Part shown: piece by piece, positions 47,992 to 60,865 of the stretch
How the letters are laid out: every line of letters starts with the position of its first letter
Position numbering within the stretch: position 1 is the first letter of the stretch
Origin: Pseudomonas sp. MTM4
Lineage (GTDB): Bacteria; Pseudomonadota; Gammaproteobacteria; Pseudomonadales; Pseudomonadaceae
NCBI RefSeq assembly: GCF_019355055.1
Contig: NZ_CP048411.1
Coordinates: 4,139,001-4,203,000 of the forward strand
Direction: 5' to 3'
DNA: 64,000 nt
Notes under the pieces: generated by a model
The model's input: the letters and a program-made list of their open reading frames with translations, nothing else
Told to the model about the DNA's origin: nothing
The model's database searches: none
Position numbers and translations under genes: made by a program

Positions 47992-50841
47992 TCACCCCGC
48001 AACCAATACGCGTATCGCCTCCAGGCGCAGCGCTGCTTTCTCCAGCATGGCCAGACCTTCTTCACGCTGTTTGCGCAGAGCTTCGATCTCGCTGTCCCGC
48101 ACGCTGGGGTTGACCGCTTGCAGCGCGGTCAGACGCGCCAGTTCTTCATCGAGGTTGGCTTTCAACCGGCGCTGTGCTTCGGCTACGCGCTCGCTGTGAC
48201 GCGGGGCGATCTTGGCTTCAGCACCGGAAATCTGCGCCGACAGCACGTCGCGTTGGGCCTGCACGAACTTGTTGGCGCTGGCCCGAGGCACGCTTTCCAG
48301 CTGATCGGTGAGGGTTTCGAAGGCTACTTTCGGTGCCAGATCGTTGCCGTTGGAATCGAGCAGACAACGCAGTGCCAGCGGCGGCAGGAAGCGGTTGAGC
48401 TGCAACGCACGCGGCGCCACCACTTCGCTGACGAACAGCAATTCCAGCAACACGGTGCCGGGCTTGAGGGCCTTGTTCTTGATCAGCGCCACGGCGGTGT
48501 TGCCCATGGAGCCGGACAGCACCAGGTCCATGCCGCCCTGCACCATGGGGTGTTCCCAGGTGAGGAACTGCATATCCTCGCGGGCCAGAGCCTGCTCGCG
48601 GTCGTAGGTGATGGTCACGGCTTCGTCGTCGCCGAGCGGGAAGCTGGCGTCCAGCATCTTCTCGCTGGGGCGCAGGATCAGGGCGTTCTCGGAATGATCT
48701 TCGCTGTCGATGCCGAAGGCGTCGAACAGCTCTTCCATATAGATCGGCAACGCGAATTGATCGTCCTGTTCCTCGATGGCTTCGACCAGCGCGGCGCCTT
48801 GCTCGCCGCCGCCGGAATTGAGTTCCAGCAAGCGGTCGCGACCGGCATGCAGTTCGGCTTCCAGGCGTTCGCGCTCGGCACGCGCTTCGTCGATAAGCTT
48901 TTGAAACTCGTCATCGTCGCCTTCTTCCAGCTGGCTCAGCAGGCGCGGGCCGAACTGGTGCTGCAGGGCGTTGCCGGTAGGGCAGGTATTGAGGAAGGCA
49001 TTCAGCGCCTGGTGATACCACTGGAACAGACGTTCCTGCGGGCTGGTTTCCAGATAGGGCACGTGCAGCTGAATGACGTGCGCCTGGCCGATCCGGTCGA
49101 GACGGCCGATGCGCTGTTCGAGCAGGTCAGGGTGCGCCGGCAGGTCGAACAGCACCAGATGATGAGCGAACTGGAAGTTGCGACCCTCACTACCAATCTC
49201 GGAACATATCAGCACCTGCGCACCGAACTCTTCGTCGGCGAAGTAGGCGGCCGCACGGTCGCGCTCCAGGATGCTCATGCCTTCATGAAACACGGTGGCC
49301 GGAATGCCGGAGCGCACGCGCAGGGCGTCTTCCAGATCCAGCGCGGTCTCGGCGTGGGCACAGATGACCAGCACCTTGAATTTCTTCAGCATTTTCAGCG
49401 TATCGATCAGCCACTCGACGCGCGGATCGAAGGTCCACCAGCGGTTCTGCGCCTCGGGCTCGTCCAGCTGGCTTTGGAAGGCGACTTCCGGATACAGCTC
49501 GGCGTGCTCGCCCAGTGGCAGCTCCAGATATTCGGCCGGGCAGGGCAGCGGATAAGGATGCAGCTGGCGCTCTGGGAAGCCACGCACGGCGGCGCGGGTA
49601 TTACGGAACAGCAGGCGCCCGGTGCCGTGGCGGTCGAGCAGTTCGCGGATCAGCCGGCTGCTGGCTTCGATGTCGCCGTCGGTAGCCGCTGCGAGCAACG
49701 CTTCGCCCTCGGCGCCGAGGAACTCGTGAATCGTCTGGTGCGCCTTTTGCGATAAGCGGCCTTCGTCGAGCAGCTCCTGCACCGCTTCGGCGACCGGCTG
49801 GTAGCTGGCGCTTTCGGCGCGGAATGCTTCGAGATCATGGAAGCGGTTCGGGTCGAGCAGGCGCAGGCGGGCGAAATGGCTTTCCTGGCCCAGCTGTTCC
49901 GGCGTGGCGGTCAGCAGCAGCACGCCGGGAATGACCTCGGCCAATTGCTCGACCAGCGTGTATTCGGCACTGGCGTTTTCCGGATGCCAGACCAGGTGAT
50001 GCGCCTCGTCCACCACCAGCAGGTCCCAGCCGGCAGCGAAGGCCGCGTCTTGGGCGCGTTCGTCGTCCTTCAGCCATTCCAGCGAAACCAATGCCAGCTG
50101 GGTGTCTTCGAAGGGGTTGCTGGCATCGCTCTCGATGAAGCGCTCGTCGTCGAACAGCGCGACTTCCAGGTTGAAGCGGCGGCGCATTTCCACCAGCCAC
50201 TGATGCTGCAGGTTTTCCGGCACCAGGATGAGTACCCGGTTGGCGCGGCCGGAGAGCAGTTGGCGATGGATCACCAAGCCGGCTTCGATGGTTTTGCCCA
50301 GGCCCACTTCATCGGCCAGAAGTACCCGCGGCGCGATGCGGTCGGCGACTTCGCGGGCGATGTGTAACTGGTGCGCGATGGGTTGTGCACGCGCGCCACC
50401 CAGGCCCCACAGCGAGGAGGTCAGCTGTTTGCTCTGGTTTTCCAGCGTGTGGTAACGCAGCTTGAACCAGTTCAGCGGGTCGATCTGGCCGGCGAACAGA
50501 CGATCACTTGCGAGGCGGAACTGGATGAAATTGGACAGCTGGGTTTCCGGCAGAGTGCGGGCTTCGTTCTGCGCGGTCAGGCCGTGGTAGACCAGCAGAC
50601 CGTCGACGTCGTCGACTTCGCGCACTGTCATCTTCCAGCCTTCGAAGTGCGTAACTTCATCGCCGGGGACGAAGCGCACGCGGGTCAGCGGAGCACTGCG
50701 CGCGGCGTACTGGCGGGTTTCGCCGGTCGCTGGGTAGAGCACGGTGAGCATCCGCCCATCCTGCGTTAGGATGGTTCCAAGGCCGAGTTCCGCTTCGCTG
50801 TCGCTGATCCAGCGTTGCCCCGGTAGATACTGCTGCGCCAT
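47992..50841 (-). CDS. rapA: RNA polymerase-associated ATPase RapA (HepA)
   Basis: A 949-residue SWI2/SNF2-family ATPase that recycles RNA polymerase. N-terminal Tudor-like domains ([20 protein letters not shown]) precede motif I ([20 protein letters not shown]), II ([10 protein letters not shown]), III (LLLTATPEQ), and the C-terminal helicase half ([31 protein letters not shown]). Length and order match E. coli RapA (968 residues). It stands alone on the minus strand. Confidence 0.96.
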   Translation of the reverse strand: MAQQYLPGQRWISDSEAELGLGTILTQDGRMLTVLYPATGETRQYAARSAPLTRVRFVPGDEVTHFEGWKMTVREVDDVDGLLVYHGLTAQNEARTLPETQLSNFIQFRLASDRLFAGQIDPLNWFKLRYHTLENQSKQLTSSLWGLGGARAQPIAHQLHIAREVADRIAPRVLLADEVGLGKTIEAGLVIHRQLLSGRANRVLILVPENLQHQWLVEMRRRFNLEVALFDDERFIESDASNPFEDTQLALVSLEWLKDDERAQDAAFAAGWDLLVVDEAHHLVWHPENASAEYTLVEQLAEVIPGVLLLTATPEQLGQESHFARLRLLDPNRFHDLEAFRAESASYQPVAEAVQELLDEGRLSQKAHQTIHEFLGAEGEALLAAATDGDIEASSRLIRELLDRHGTGRLLFRNTRAAVRGFPERQLHPYPLPCPAEYLELPLGEHAELYPEVAFQSQLDEPEAQNRWWTFDPRVEWLIDTLKMLKKFKVLVICAHAETALDLEDALRVRSGIPATVFHEGMSILERDRAAAYFADEEFGAQVLICSEIGSEGRNFQFAHHLVLFDLPAHPDLLEQRIGRLDRIGQAHVIQLHVPYLETSPQERLFQWYHQALNAFLNTCPTGNALQHQFGPRLLSQLEEGDDDEFQKLIDEARAERERLEAELHAGRDRLLELNSGGGEQGAALVEAIEEQDDQFALPIYMEELFDAFGIDSEDHSENALILRPSEKMLDASFPLGDDEAVTITYDREQALAREDMQFLTWEHPMVQGGMDLVLSGSMGNTAVALIKNKALKPGTVLLELLFVSEVVAPRALQLNRFLPPLALRCLLDSNGNDLAPKVAFETLTDQLESVPRASANKFVQAQRDVLSAQISGAEAKIAPRHSERVAEAQRRLKANLDEELARLTALQAVNPSVRDSEIEALRKQREEGLAMLEKAALRLEAIRVLVAG

Positions 50842-51023
50842 GCTGCCTCCCGCTGTGAAAAAAGCGCGCTATGGTAACGGAACACTGTCGCGAGAGCGAC
50901 GACAGATGCCCACTGGAGTGTAGTCCTGCTGTTAAAGTCGGCAGCGGTTCAGCCGATCAACTGGTACAGGCCCATCTCACGGGTAACCGATTGATCTCGG
51001 GCTGCTTAAGGGAGAGAGCGAAA

Positions 51024-51320
51024 ATGCTGCCAATCATTCCGCCAGGCACCGTTCAGGTCACCGCGCAACAGGATGTGGTCAAGCCGCGCCCCGACATCGC
51101 CCCGGTTACGCCGGTAGAGCCGAGCGCCGATGAAAGCTCGGTCGAGCTCGATCGCCGACATCCGCAGGAAGCTGAGCAGATGTTGCGCGACGAACAGCGC
51201 CGCCGTCGGCGCCGTGGCTATACCGCTCAGGAGCTTGCCGAGGGCGAAACCGCCGAAGAGGATCAGGACGCCCTCGATGAGTTGCCGCGCCAAGGGCTCT
51301 GGGTGGATGTCGAGGTTTGA
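51024..51320 (+). CDS. Conserved hypothetical protein, 98 residues
   Basis: A small, highly charged, probably disordered protein (MLPIIPPGTVQVTAQQDVVK; then Arg-rich EQRRRRRRGYTAQELAEGE; ending PRQGLWVDVEV). ATG 51024 has a GGGAGAGAG site. The sequence style matches a pseudomonad-conserved protein of unknown role found beside rapA. It precedes alkB on the same strand by 23 bases. Confidence 0.8.
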   Translation: MLPIIPPGTVQVTAQQDVVKPRPDIAPVTPVEPSADESSVELDRRHPQEAEQMLRDEQRRRRRRGYTAQELAEGETAEEDQDALDELPRQGLWVDVEV

Positions 51321-51343
51321 CACATCCTTTAGCCGATGCCGCG

Positions 51344-51931
51344 ATGATCGACCTGCCGCACGCTGAATTGGCCTACCTGCCGCAATGGATCGGCGTGGAT
51401 ATAGCCGACTACTGGCTGCACGAGCTGATGCTGCAGACGCCCTGGTCGCAACCCCGGATAAAGCTTTACGGCCGCAGTTTCGCCGTGCCGCGATTGGTCG
51501 TCTGGTATGGCGATGCCGGGGTGGGCTACCGTTATTCGGGACTGGTTCATGAGCCGCTGTTGTGGACGCCGCTGCTGGCCGACATCCGCGAACGGGTGCA
51601 GCGGCAGGTCGGCCAACGGCTGGACGGCGTGCTGCTCAATCTATATCGCAACGGGCAGGATGCCATGGGCTGGCACAGCGATGACGAACCGGAGCTTGGT
51701 CCGGAGCCGTTGGTGGTTTCGCTCAACCTGGGCGCGACGCGGCGCTTCGACTTTCGTCGAAAAGGCACCAGCCGCATCGAGTATTCGCTCAATCTGGGAC
51801 ATGGTTCGCTGCTGGTCATGAGCGGTCCGACGCAGCATTATTGGCAACACCAGATAGCCAGAACGCGCAAGGTTTCCGAACCGCGCCTCAACCTGACATT
51901 CCGCCAGATCATCCGCGAGCCAGTCTTATGA
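51344..51931 (+). CDS. alkB: AlkB-family Fe(II)/2-oxoglutarate dioxygenase
   Basis: A 195-residue demethylase of alkylated nucleic acids. The iron site is H-x-D in MGWHSDDEPELG and the later His in GPTQHYWQHQI; the 2-oxoglutarate Arg pair lies in SEPRLNLTFRQI. The substrate-loop segment (LNLGATRRFDFRRKG) is AlkB/ALKBH2-like. ATG 51344 is chosen; the frame is open from a TTG at 51317. It overlaps the next small gene by four bases. Confidence 0.9.
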   Translation: MIDLPHAELAYLPQWIGVDIADYWLHELMLQTPWSQPRIKLYGRSFAVPRLVVWYGDAGVGYRYSGLVHEPLLWTPLLADIRERVQRQVGQRLDGVLLNLYRNGQDAMGWHSDDEPELGPEPLVVSLNLGATRRFDFRRKGTSRIEYSLNLGHGSLLVMSGPTQHYWQHQIARTRKVSEPRLNLTFRQIIREPVL

Positions 51932-52089
51932 GCAACGATGTAAAGCTGATCGACTTCAGTGCCGAACGTGAAAAGCGCATTCATGACATCAAGGAAAAGC
52001 GCCTGGCTGAAATGCGCGATGCATTCGAACAGGCGCTGCCCTTGGCCAAGCCGAAAAAGAAAGCCAAAAGCAAACCGAAGAAGCGCTGA
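51928..52089 (+). CDS. Small Lys-rich protein, 53 residues
   Basis: MSNDVKLIDFSAEREKRIHD then EKRLAEMRDAFEQAL, ending in a basic tail of Lys repeats (PKKKAKSKPKKR). ATG 51928 overlaps the alkB stop (ATGA), so it is probably translated with it. Helical charged start plus a basic tail suggests nucleic-acid or partner binding; no family is recognised. Confidence 0.75.
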   Translation: MSNDVKLIDFSAEREKRIHDIKEKRLAEMRDAFEQALPLAKPKKKAKSKPKKR

Positions 52090-52181
52090 GAAAGCCAGTC
52101 TACGCCACGCTTCCAGTAGCGCCTTTGCAGCTCTCCGATTCGCCGCTTCGCCGTCGCTCCCTTCCGCATACCCTCGTTTTC

Positions 52182-52195
52182 TTGATCCAGATCAG
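52182..52195 (+). promoter_or_regulatory. Anr/FNR box upstream of ccoM
   Basis: TTGATCCAGATCAG is one base from the Anr/FNR consensus TTGAT-N4-ATCAA. It lies 119 bases upstream of the ccoM start, consistent with low-oxygen activation of a cbb3-oxidase subunit. Confidence 0.72.
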
Positions 52196-52313
52196 CTCCT
52201 ACGGCGCCTGTTTTGCCAGGCTTCGCGCCTATTGATTCCCGTCAATTTTTTATTCGGGCGAGAAGGCGACTATGCAGCCATCAGACAGCGCAACACCTTG
52301 GAGGCAAGAAATC

Positions 52314-52424
52314 ATGTTCGTCGATAATGTGGTGCTCGCAGGGGTGGTCACGGTCGGCCTGATGGTCGCCTTCCTTGGCGGTTTCGGATTTTTCATCTGG
52401 CGGGACGCGCAAAAGAAGCGGTGA
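52314..52424 (+). CDS. ccoM: cbb3-type cytochrome c oxidase subunit CcoM
   Basis: A 36-residue single-span membrane protein too short for normal gene finding. Sequence starts MFVDNVVLAGVVTVGLMVAF, continues with a Gly/Phe-rich helix end and finishes DAQKKR. This matches the CcoM subunit first seen in the P. stutzeri cbb3 oxidase structure: same length, same N-terminus, single helix. Start ATG 52314 has a GGAGGCAAG site. It is far from ccoNOQP, as known for ccoM. An Anr box lies upstream and a rho-independent terminator 34 bases after the stop, so it forms its own transcript. Confidence 0.9.
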   Translation: MFVDNVVLAGVVTVGLMVAFLGGFGFFIWRDAQKKR

Positions 52425-52457
52425 TCCGGCCGGTATTACAGAGCACGCAAGGCATTT

Positions 52458-52481
52458 GGGCGACTTAGGTCGCCCTTTTTT
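52458..52481 (+). terminator. Rho-independent terminator of ccoM
   Basis: GGGCGAC (52458-52464) pairs with GTCGCCC (52469-52475), loop TTAG, followed by TTTTTT. Confidence 0.92.
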
Positions 52482-52493
52482 ATTGCCTGCGGT

Positions 52494-55613
<3,120 letters not shown>

Positions 55614-56089
55614 GGTTGAGGTCCCGGTGTTGTTATTGTTGTACCGCCCGCCCGATGGTCGGCGCGCGGTGGACGCTGCGCATCCTCCGTGGGGGTTGCT
55701 CGTGGGGCGTAGCTTGGGGCCGTAATAGCCTTCTGCTTGCCCCACCATGCCGAGAACGTCTGGTTGGTGGTGTTGCCCGGTCCTCGCTGCGGTGGGCTGA
55801 AGCGGAACGCCGCCCGGCCCACCCTACAACTGGTTGGGCTTGGGGTAACCGGGTAGGGTTGCTGATCGAGGCCGGCGGGTGACTCGTCTTTCGGAAAAAG
55901 ATGGGCACGGCGCAATCGGGCATGGAAAGCCTGACTGCTTAAACAATGTCGTTCACTTAGCCGTTCGCCCGAGGTCGGGCCTCTCACGAAAGCGGCAGGT
56001 ACACACCCGTTCCTCAGGAGGCGCGCCCTCGCGGCGAATACAGGCTGCAGGCCTGTCCAAACGCACCTGTTTCGAGTTTGCCCAATGGC
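55614..56089. other. Intergenic region with REP-like sequences
   Basis: No gene supported. Holds the promoter side of the pullulanase gene, a REP-like stretch near 55792-55826 (GGTGGGCTGA ... GGCCCACCCTAC) and the REP-like unit 56013-56038. Confidence 0.5.
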
Positions 56090-56560
56090 TCAACCGAAGT
56101 TGATCGGCGGCAGGTCCTTCAACTCCACGGTTTCTTCACGGCGCGGCGCGAGTACTTCGGCTTCGCCATCCACGACCTGTTCATCGTTCTGGTTGAACAC
56201 GCGCGTGGCGATGCGTACGCGGTTCTTCGGCAGTTTTTCGAGAATTTCCAGGCGCACGGTCAGGGTGTCGCCGAGCTTGACCGGGCGGGTGAATTTCATC
56301 GTCTGGCCGAGATAGATGGTGCCCGGGCCGGGCAGGGTGCAGGCAACGGCCGCGCTGATCAGTGCACCGCTGAACATGCCGTGGGCGATGCGCTCCTTGA
56401 ACGGCGTGCCGGCGGCGAATTCCGCGTCGAGGTGGACGGGGTTGCGGTCGCCCGACATGGCGGCGAAGAGCTGGATGTCGCGCTCCTCGACGGCTTTCTC
56501 GAAGCTTGCGGTCTGGCCGACTTCCAGAGCGGAGTAGGGCGTGTTGCTGATGGTGGTCAT
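56090..56560 (-). CDS. phaJ1: (R)-specific enoyl-CoA hydratase, MaoC type
   Basis: A 156-residue single hot-dog-fold hydratase. The catalytic D-x4-H is in SGDRNPVHLD and the hydratase 2 motif continues into AHGMFSGALISAAVACTLPG. It hydrates trans-2-enoyl-CoA to (R)-3-hydroxyacyl-CoA, linking fatty acid oxidation to polyhydroxyalkanoate synthesis. Length and wording match P. aeruginosa PhaJ1 (156 residues), which is also found near fadD2-fadD1. Divergent from fadD2. Confidence 0.88.
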   Translation of the reverse strand: MTTISNTPYSALEVGQTASFEKAVEERDIQLFAAMSGDRNPVHLDAEFAAGTPFKERIAHGMFSGALISAAVACTLPGPGTIYLGQTMKFTRPVKLGDTLTVRLEILEKLPKNRVRIATRVFNQNDEQVVDGEAEVLAPRREETVELKDLPPINFG

Positions 56561-56891
56561 TAAGTTTCCTCGGGCGCAGTCGGGGCAGGGGCCGTCCGAC
56601 GGTCGATATGAATTGCGCTGCGCGATGAGCGCTGCGCCTGCGGTGCGGCTGCATTCTAGTGAGATGTCGCGGTCTTGTCCCAGCGAGAGTCACGGCATGA
56701 CTCATGGGTTCCCGCGAGGCGCGGTACGTCTTCTTTCACTATTACGTATAGCTGACGTGTGCGCCTCGAAATCGTGGCTTGCCGTGACGAAAGATTCACA
56801 ACAGTGATTTGCGCGACGCAACGCTGTTGCGCTGTGCGGTCGAACTGCTAACTTCGCCGCAGCCCACTCTCAGGTAACGAGGCCAATAACA
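56561..56891. other. 331-bp divergent promoter region (phaJ1 / fadD2)
   Basis: No gene. Should carry the promoters of both fatty-acid genes. No clear FadR/PsrA operator was recognised by eye. Confidence 0.45.
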
Positions 56892-58580
56892 ATGCAACCT
56901 GATTTCTGGAACGACAAACGACCCGCCGGTGTGCCCAATGACATGGATATGGGTGGGTTCCGCTCGGTGGTGGAAGTGTTCGAGCGCTCCTGCAAGACCC
57001 ATGCGAACCGCCCCGCATTCAGCAATATGGGCGTCACGCTCACCTTCGCTGACCTCGATCGTTACTCGGCGGCCTTTGCGGGCTGGTTGCAGAATCATAC
57101 GGATCTGCAACCGGGGGATCGCATCGCAGTGCAGATGCCCAACCTCCTGCAGTATCCGATCGCCGTTTTCGGTGCCCTGCGTGCCGGACTGATTGTGGTC
57201 AACACCAACCCGCTGTACACCGCGCGGGAAATGCGCCACCAGTTCCAGGATTCCGGCGCACGGGCGCTGGTGTATCTCAATACCTTCGGCAAGCTGGTGC
57301 AGGAGGTGCTGCCTGATACCAGCATCGAGGTGCTTATCGAGGCGCGGATCGGCGACATGCTGCCCTCCTTCAAAGGCCTGCTGGTCAATGCCGCGGTCAA
57401 GCATGTGAAGAAGATGGTGCCGGTCTACAGCCTGCCTCAGGCTGTGTCGTTCAAGCATGTGCTGCGCGACGGTGCCCGCCACAGCCTGAAGCCGGTTCCG
57501 CTGACGCTCGATGACGTCGCGGTGCTGCAATACACCGGCGGTACCACTGGCGTCGCCAAGGGCGCGATGCTCACCCACGGCAATCTGGTCGCCAACATGC
57601 GTCAGGCACATGCCAACATGCAGCAGCTCGGCGCCGACGGCCACCCGATCATCAAGGAAGGGCAGGAAGTGATGATCGCGCCGCTGCCGCTGTACCACAT
57701 CTATGCATTCACGGTGAATTGCATGTGCATGATGGTGACGGGCAACCACAACGTGCTGATCACCAATCCGCGCGACATCGACGGCTTCGTCAAGGAGCTG
57801 CAGAAGTGGCAGTTCACTGCCTTCCTCGGATTGAACACCTTGTTCGTCGCGCTCATGTCGCATCCGGAATTCAAGAAGATCGACTTTTCCTCGCTCAAAG
57901 GCACCAACTCCGGCGGTACCGCACTGGTATCGTCCGTGGCCGAGCGCTGGAAGAGCCTGACCGGCGTCACCGTGACCGAGGGCTACGGCCTGACCGAAAC
58001 GTCGCCGGTGGTTTGCGCCAACCCCCACGGAGACAAATCGCGTCTGGGCACTGTCGGCCTGCCAGTACCGGGCACGGCGTTGAAGGTGATCGACGACGAG
58101 GGCATCGAGCTTGCGCTAGGTGAGCGTGGTGAGCTTTGCGTTAAGGGTCCGCAGGTGATGAAAGGCTATTGGCAACGACCGGAAGCTACCGCCGAAGTGC
58201 TCGACGACCAGGGCTGGCTGAAGACTGGCGACATCGCTGTGATCGACCCTGATGGTTTCGTGCGTATCGTCGATCGCAAGAAAGATCTGATCATCGTTTC
58301 CGGTTTCAACGTCTATCCGAACGAGATCGAAGACGTGGTCATGGCGCATCCGAAGGTGGCCGCCTGCGCCGCGATCGGCGTCGCCGACGAGAAGTCAGGG
58401 GAGGCGGTGAAGCTGTTCGTAGTGCGCAGCGATACCAGCCTGACGGTCGAAGAGCTGCAAGCCTACTGCCGGGAAAACTTCACCGGTTACAAGGTGCCCC
58501 GGCATCTGGTCTTCCGCGACGCGCTGCCGATGACGCCGGTTGGCAAGATCCTGCGCCGGGAGCTGCGCGAGCAAGCCTGA
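56892..58580 (+). CDS. fadD2: Long-chain fatty acid-CoA ligase FadD2
   Basis: A 562-residue AMP-forming ligase of fatty acids. AMP motif YTGGTTGVAKGAML, the second motif GYGLTETSPVVCAN, and the FACS segment DGFVRIVDRKKDLIIVSGFN are all present, with C-terminal Lys in PVGKILRREL. It activates imported fatty acids at the inner membrane for beta-oxidation. It is followed by its paralogue fadD1 in the P. aeruginosa order (PA3300-PA3299). Confidence 0.93.
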   Translation: MQPDFWNDKRPAGVPNDMDMGGFRSVVEVFERSCKTHANRPAFSNMGVTLTFADLDRYSAAFAGWLQNHTDLQPGDRIAVQMPNLLQYPIAVFGALRAGLIVVNTNPLYTAREMRHQFQDSGARALVYLNTFGKLVQEVLPDTSIEVLIEARIGDMLPSFKGLLVNAAVKHVKKMVPVYSLPQAVSFKHVLRDGARHSLKPVPLTLDDVAVLQYTGGTTGVAKGAMLTHGNLVANMRQAHANMQQLGADGHPIIKEGQEVMIAPLPLYHIYAFTVNCMCMMVTGNHNVLITNPRDIDGFVKELQKWQFTAFLGLNTLFVALMSHPEFKKIDFSSLKGTNSGGTALVSSVAERWKSLTGVTVTEGYGLTETSPVVCANPHGDKSRLGTVGLPVPGTALKVIDDEGIELALGERGELCVKGPQVMKGYWQRPEATAEVLDDQGWLKTGDIAVIDPDGFVRIVDRKKDLIIVSGFNVYPNEIEDVVMAHPKVAACAAIGVADEKSGEAVKLFVVRSDTSLTVEELQAYCRENFTGYKVPRHLVFRDALPMTPVGKILRRELREQA

Positions 58581-58605
58581 GGTAACGACTTGGTGCTACA
58601 TAGTG

Positions 58606-58633
58606 AGTGACTGATCGTTCGTGATCAGTCACT
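58606..58633 (+). terminator. Hairpin between fadD2 and fadD1
   Basis: AGTGACTGATC (58606-58616) pairs perfectly with GATCAGTCACT (58623-58633), followed by TTGTG and, slightly later, TTTT. Probably a terminator of fadD2, so fadD1 has its own promoter in 58634-58787. Confidence 0.75.
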
Positions 58634-58787
58634 TTGTGTCGTTTTAACCAGTCGTGGCCACTGTTCGGCCTGTGCCAAAGCTGCTAACCTCGGCCCGCTT
58701 TTTGACCGGAAAACCGGGTACAAAAATTAACAAAACACAACAAAACAGCTGCTATATGCAGTGAAGCTGTCGCTGAGGAGTGGGGTC

Positions 58788-60476
58788 ATGACCGATAACT
58801 TCTGGAAGGATAAATATCCTGTCGGGGTCGAGAGCGAAATCAATCCCGATGAGTTCCAGAACATCCAGGCAGTGCTGAAACAGTCCTGTGAGCGTTTCGC
58901 TGACAAACCGGCCTTCAGCAATCTCGGCAAGACCCTGACCTACGGTGAGCTGTACGCCCTGTCCGGCGAATTTGCCGCCTACCTTCAGCACAACACCGAT
59001 CTGCAGCCGGGCGACCGGATCGCGGTCCAGCTGCCCAACCTGCTGCAATATCCCGTCGTGGTATTCGGCGCCATGCGCGCCGGGCTGATCGTGGTCAATA
59101 CCAACCCGCTGTATACCGCGCGGGAAATGGAACATCAGTTCAATGACTCCGGCGCCAAAGCATTGGTCTGCCTGGCCAACATGGCTCATCTGGCCGAAGA
59201 AGTGCTGCCTAAGACCGGCATCAGACACGTCGTCGTCACCGAAGTCGGTGACATGCTGCCGGCGGTCAAGCGCCTGCTGGTCAATGCCGTGATCAAGCAC
59301 GTGAAAAAGATGGTGCCCTCCTACAACCTGCCGAAGGCAGTCAAATTCAACGACGCCATGGCCCTCGGCCGTGCCAAGGCGGTTCGAGAGTTCAATCCTG
59401 CCGGTGACGACATTGCCGTGCTGCAGTACACCGGCGGTACCACCGGCGTTGCCAAGGGTGCGATGCTGACCCATCGCAACATTGTCGCCAACATGCTGCA
59501 GTGCCGCGGCTTGATGGGCACGGAGCTGGGGGTCGGCTGTGAAACCATGGTTGCGCCTCTGCCGCTGTATCACATCTACGCGTTCACCTTTCACTGCATG
59601 ACGATGATGCTGATCGGCGCCCATAACGTGCTGATCACCAACCCGCGTGACCTGCCGGCTTTCGTCAAGGATCTGGGCAAGTATCGTTTCAGCGGCTTCG
59701 TCGGGCTCAACACCCTGTTCGTCGCGCTGTGCAACAACGACGACTTCCGCAAGCTGGACTTCTCTTCGCTGAAGGCAACCTTCTCCGGCGGTATGGCGCT
59801 GCAACAGGCAGCCGCCGAGCGCTGGCAACAGGTAACTGGCTGCTCCATCTGTGAAGGCTTCGGCATGACCGAAACCAGCCCAGTGGTCTCGGTCAACCCG
59901 TTCGGCGGTATCCAGATTGGCACCATCGGTATCCCGATGCCTTCCACCCAGTGCAAGGTCATCGACGACGAAGGCAATGAACTGCCGATTGGCGCGACGG
60001 GCGAGCTGTGCGTGAAAGGGCCGCAGGTGATGAAGGGCTACTGGCAGCGCCAGGAAGCCACCGACGAAGTTCTCAGCGCCGATGGTTGGCTGAAGACTGG
60101 CGACATCGGCATCATTCAGGAAGACGGCTATCTGCGGATCGTCGATCGCAAGAAGGACATGATTCTAGTGTCCGGTTTCAACGTCTACCCCAACGAACTC
60201 GAAGACGTGCTCGCGACGCTGCCGGGCGTGATGCAGTGCGCTGCGATCGGGGTTCCAGACGACAAGTCCGGTGAGGCGATCAAGCTATTCGTGGTGGTCA
60301 AGCCAGGCGAGAGCCTGACCAAGGAGCAGGTCATGCAGCACATGCATGACAACGTCACGGGCTACAAGCGGCCCAAGGCCGTCGAGTTCCGCGACAGCCT
60401 GCCAACCACCAACGTCGGCAAGATTCTGCGTCGTGAATTGCGTGACGAGGAGTTGCGCAAGCTCGGCAAAAAGTAA
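58788..60476 (+). CDS. fadD1: Long-chain fatty acid-CoA ligase FadD1
   Basis: A 562-residue ligase, paralogue of fadD2. ATG 58788 (MTDNFWKDKYPVGVESEINP) with GAGGAG nearby is preferred to a 9-codon extension. Motifs: YTGGTTGVAKGAML, GFGMTETSPVVSVN, GYLRIVDRKKDMILVSGFN, and NVGKILRREL. Catalyses acyl-CoA formation. Rho-independent terminator follows at once. Confidence 0.94.
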   Translation: MTDNFWKDKYPVGVESEINPDEFQNIQAVLKQSCERFADKPAFSNLGKTLTYGELYALSGEFAAYLQHNTDLQPGDRIAVQLPNLLQYPVVVFGAMRAGLIVVNTNPLYTAREMEHQFNDSGAKALVCLANMAHLAEEVLPKTGIRHVVVTEVGDMLPAVKRLLVNAVIKHVKKMVPSYNLPKAVKFNDAMALGRAKAVREFNPAGDDIAVLQYTGGTTGVAKGAMLTHRNIVANMLQCRGLMGTELGVGCETMVAPLPLYHIYAFTFHCMTMMLIGAHNVLITNPRDLPAFVKDLGKYRFSGFVGLNTLFVALCNNDDFRKLDFSSLKATFSGGMALQQAAAERWQQVTGCSICEGFGMTETSPVVSVNPFGGIQIGTIGIPMPSTQCKVIDDEGNELPIGATGELCVKGPQVMKGYWQRQEATDEVLSADGWLKTGDIGIIQEDGYLRIVDRKKDMILVSGFNVYPNELEDVLATLPGVMQCAAIGVPDDKSGEAIKLFVVVKPGESLTKEQVMQHMHDNVTGYKRPKAVEFRDSLPTTNVGKILRRELRDEELRKLGKK

Positions 60477-60865
60477 CGCATTCCGCCGGACATCAAGCCC
60501 CGCTTTGGCGGGGCTTTTCTTTATCCGCAACGCTCATCGAACTCATCCGTTCCGAGCCGCCCAGGTTCGAGTTCAATCAACCCGACAAACGGTGCTGCCG
60601 TCTGGCGCAAAGTTCGAACCGAGACGAGGTTGCCCCGGTCTAGGACGCTATGGCCGCGTCCCGCTTTCCGGTCGTTGAACCCCAACCTGCCTCGCTATGT
60701 AACGCTGAAGCTGCAAGATCGTTTTCTGTAGATGCGATCGTGCGGGCGGCTTCGCCTTGCTATTCGCTGTACGCCGGGTTTCAACGTCGGTCGTGCCGTA
60801 AGGGGACGATGGCGCATGCCATTTCGCGGCCTGCCCATCAATCTCGTTGCAAGGATGAGTTACCC
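60477..60865. other. Intergenic region (terminator and upstream of M28 gene)
   Basis: Contains the fadD1 terminator; from 60530 to 60865 no gene is supported, although the frame of the aminopeptidase is open back to 60650. Confidence 0.5.
60495..60518 (+). terminator. Rho-independent terminator of fadD1
   Basis: AAGCCCCGC (60495-60503) pairs with GCGGGGCTT (60508-60516), then TTCTTT. Confidence 0.9.

Noticed and set aside
48118..49755. 545-residue plus-strand frame antisense to rapA
   Set aside because: Mirror frame of a conserved gene; composition rich in Gln, His and Arg as usual for such shadows.
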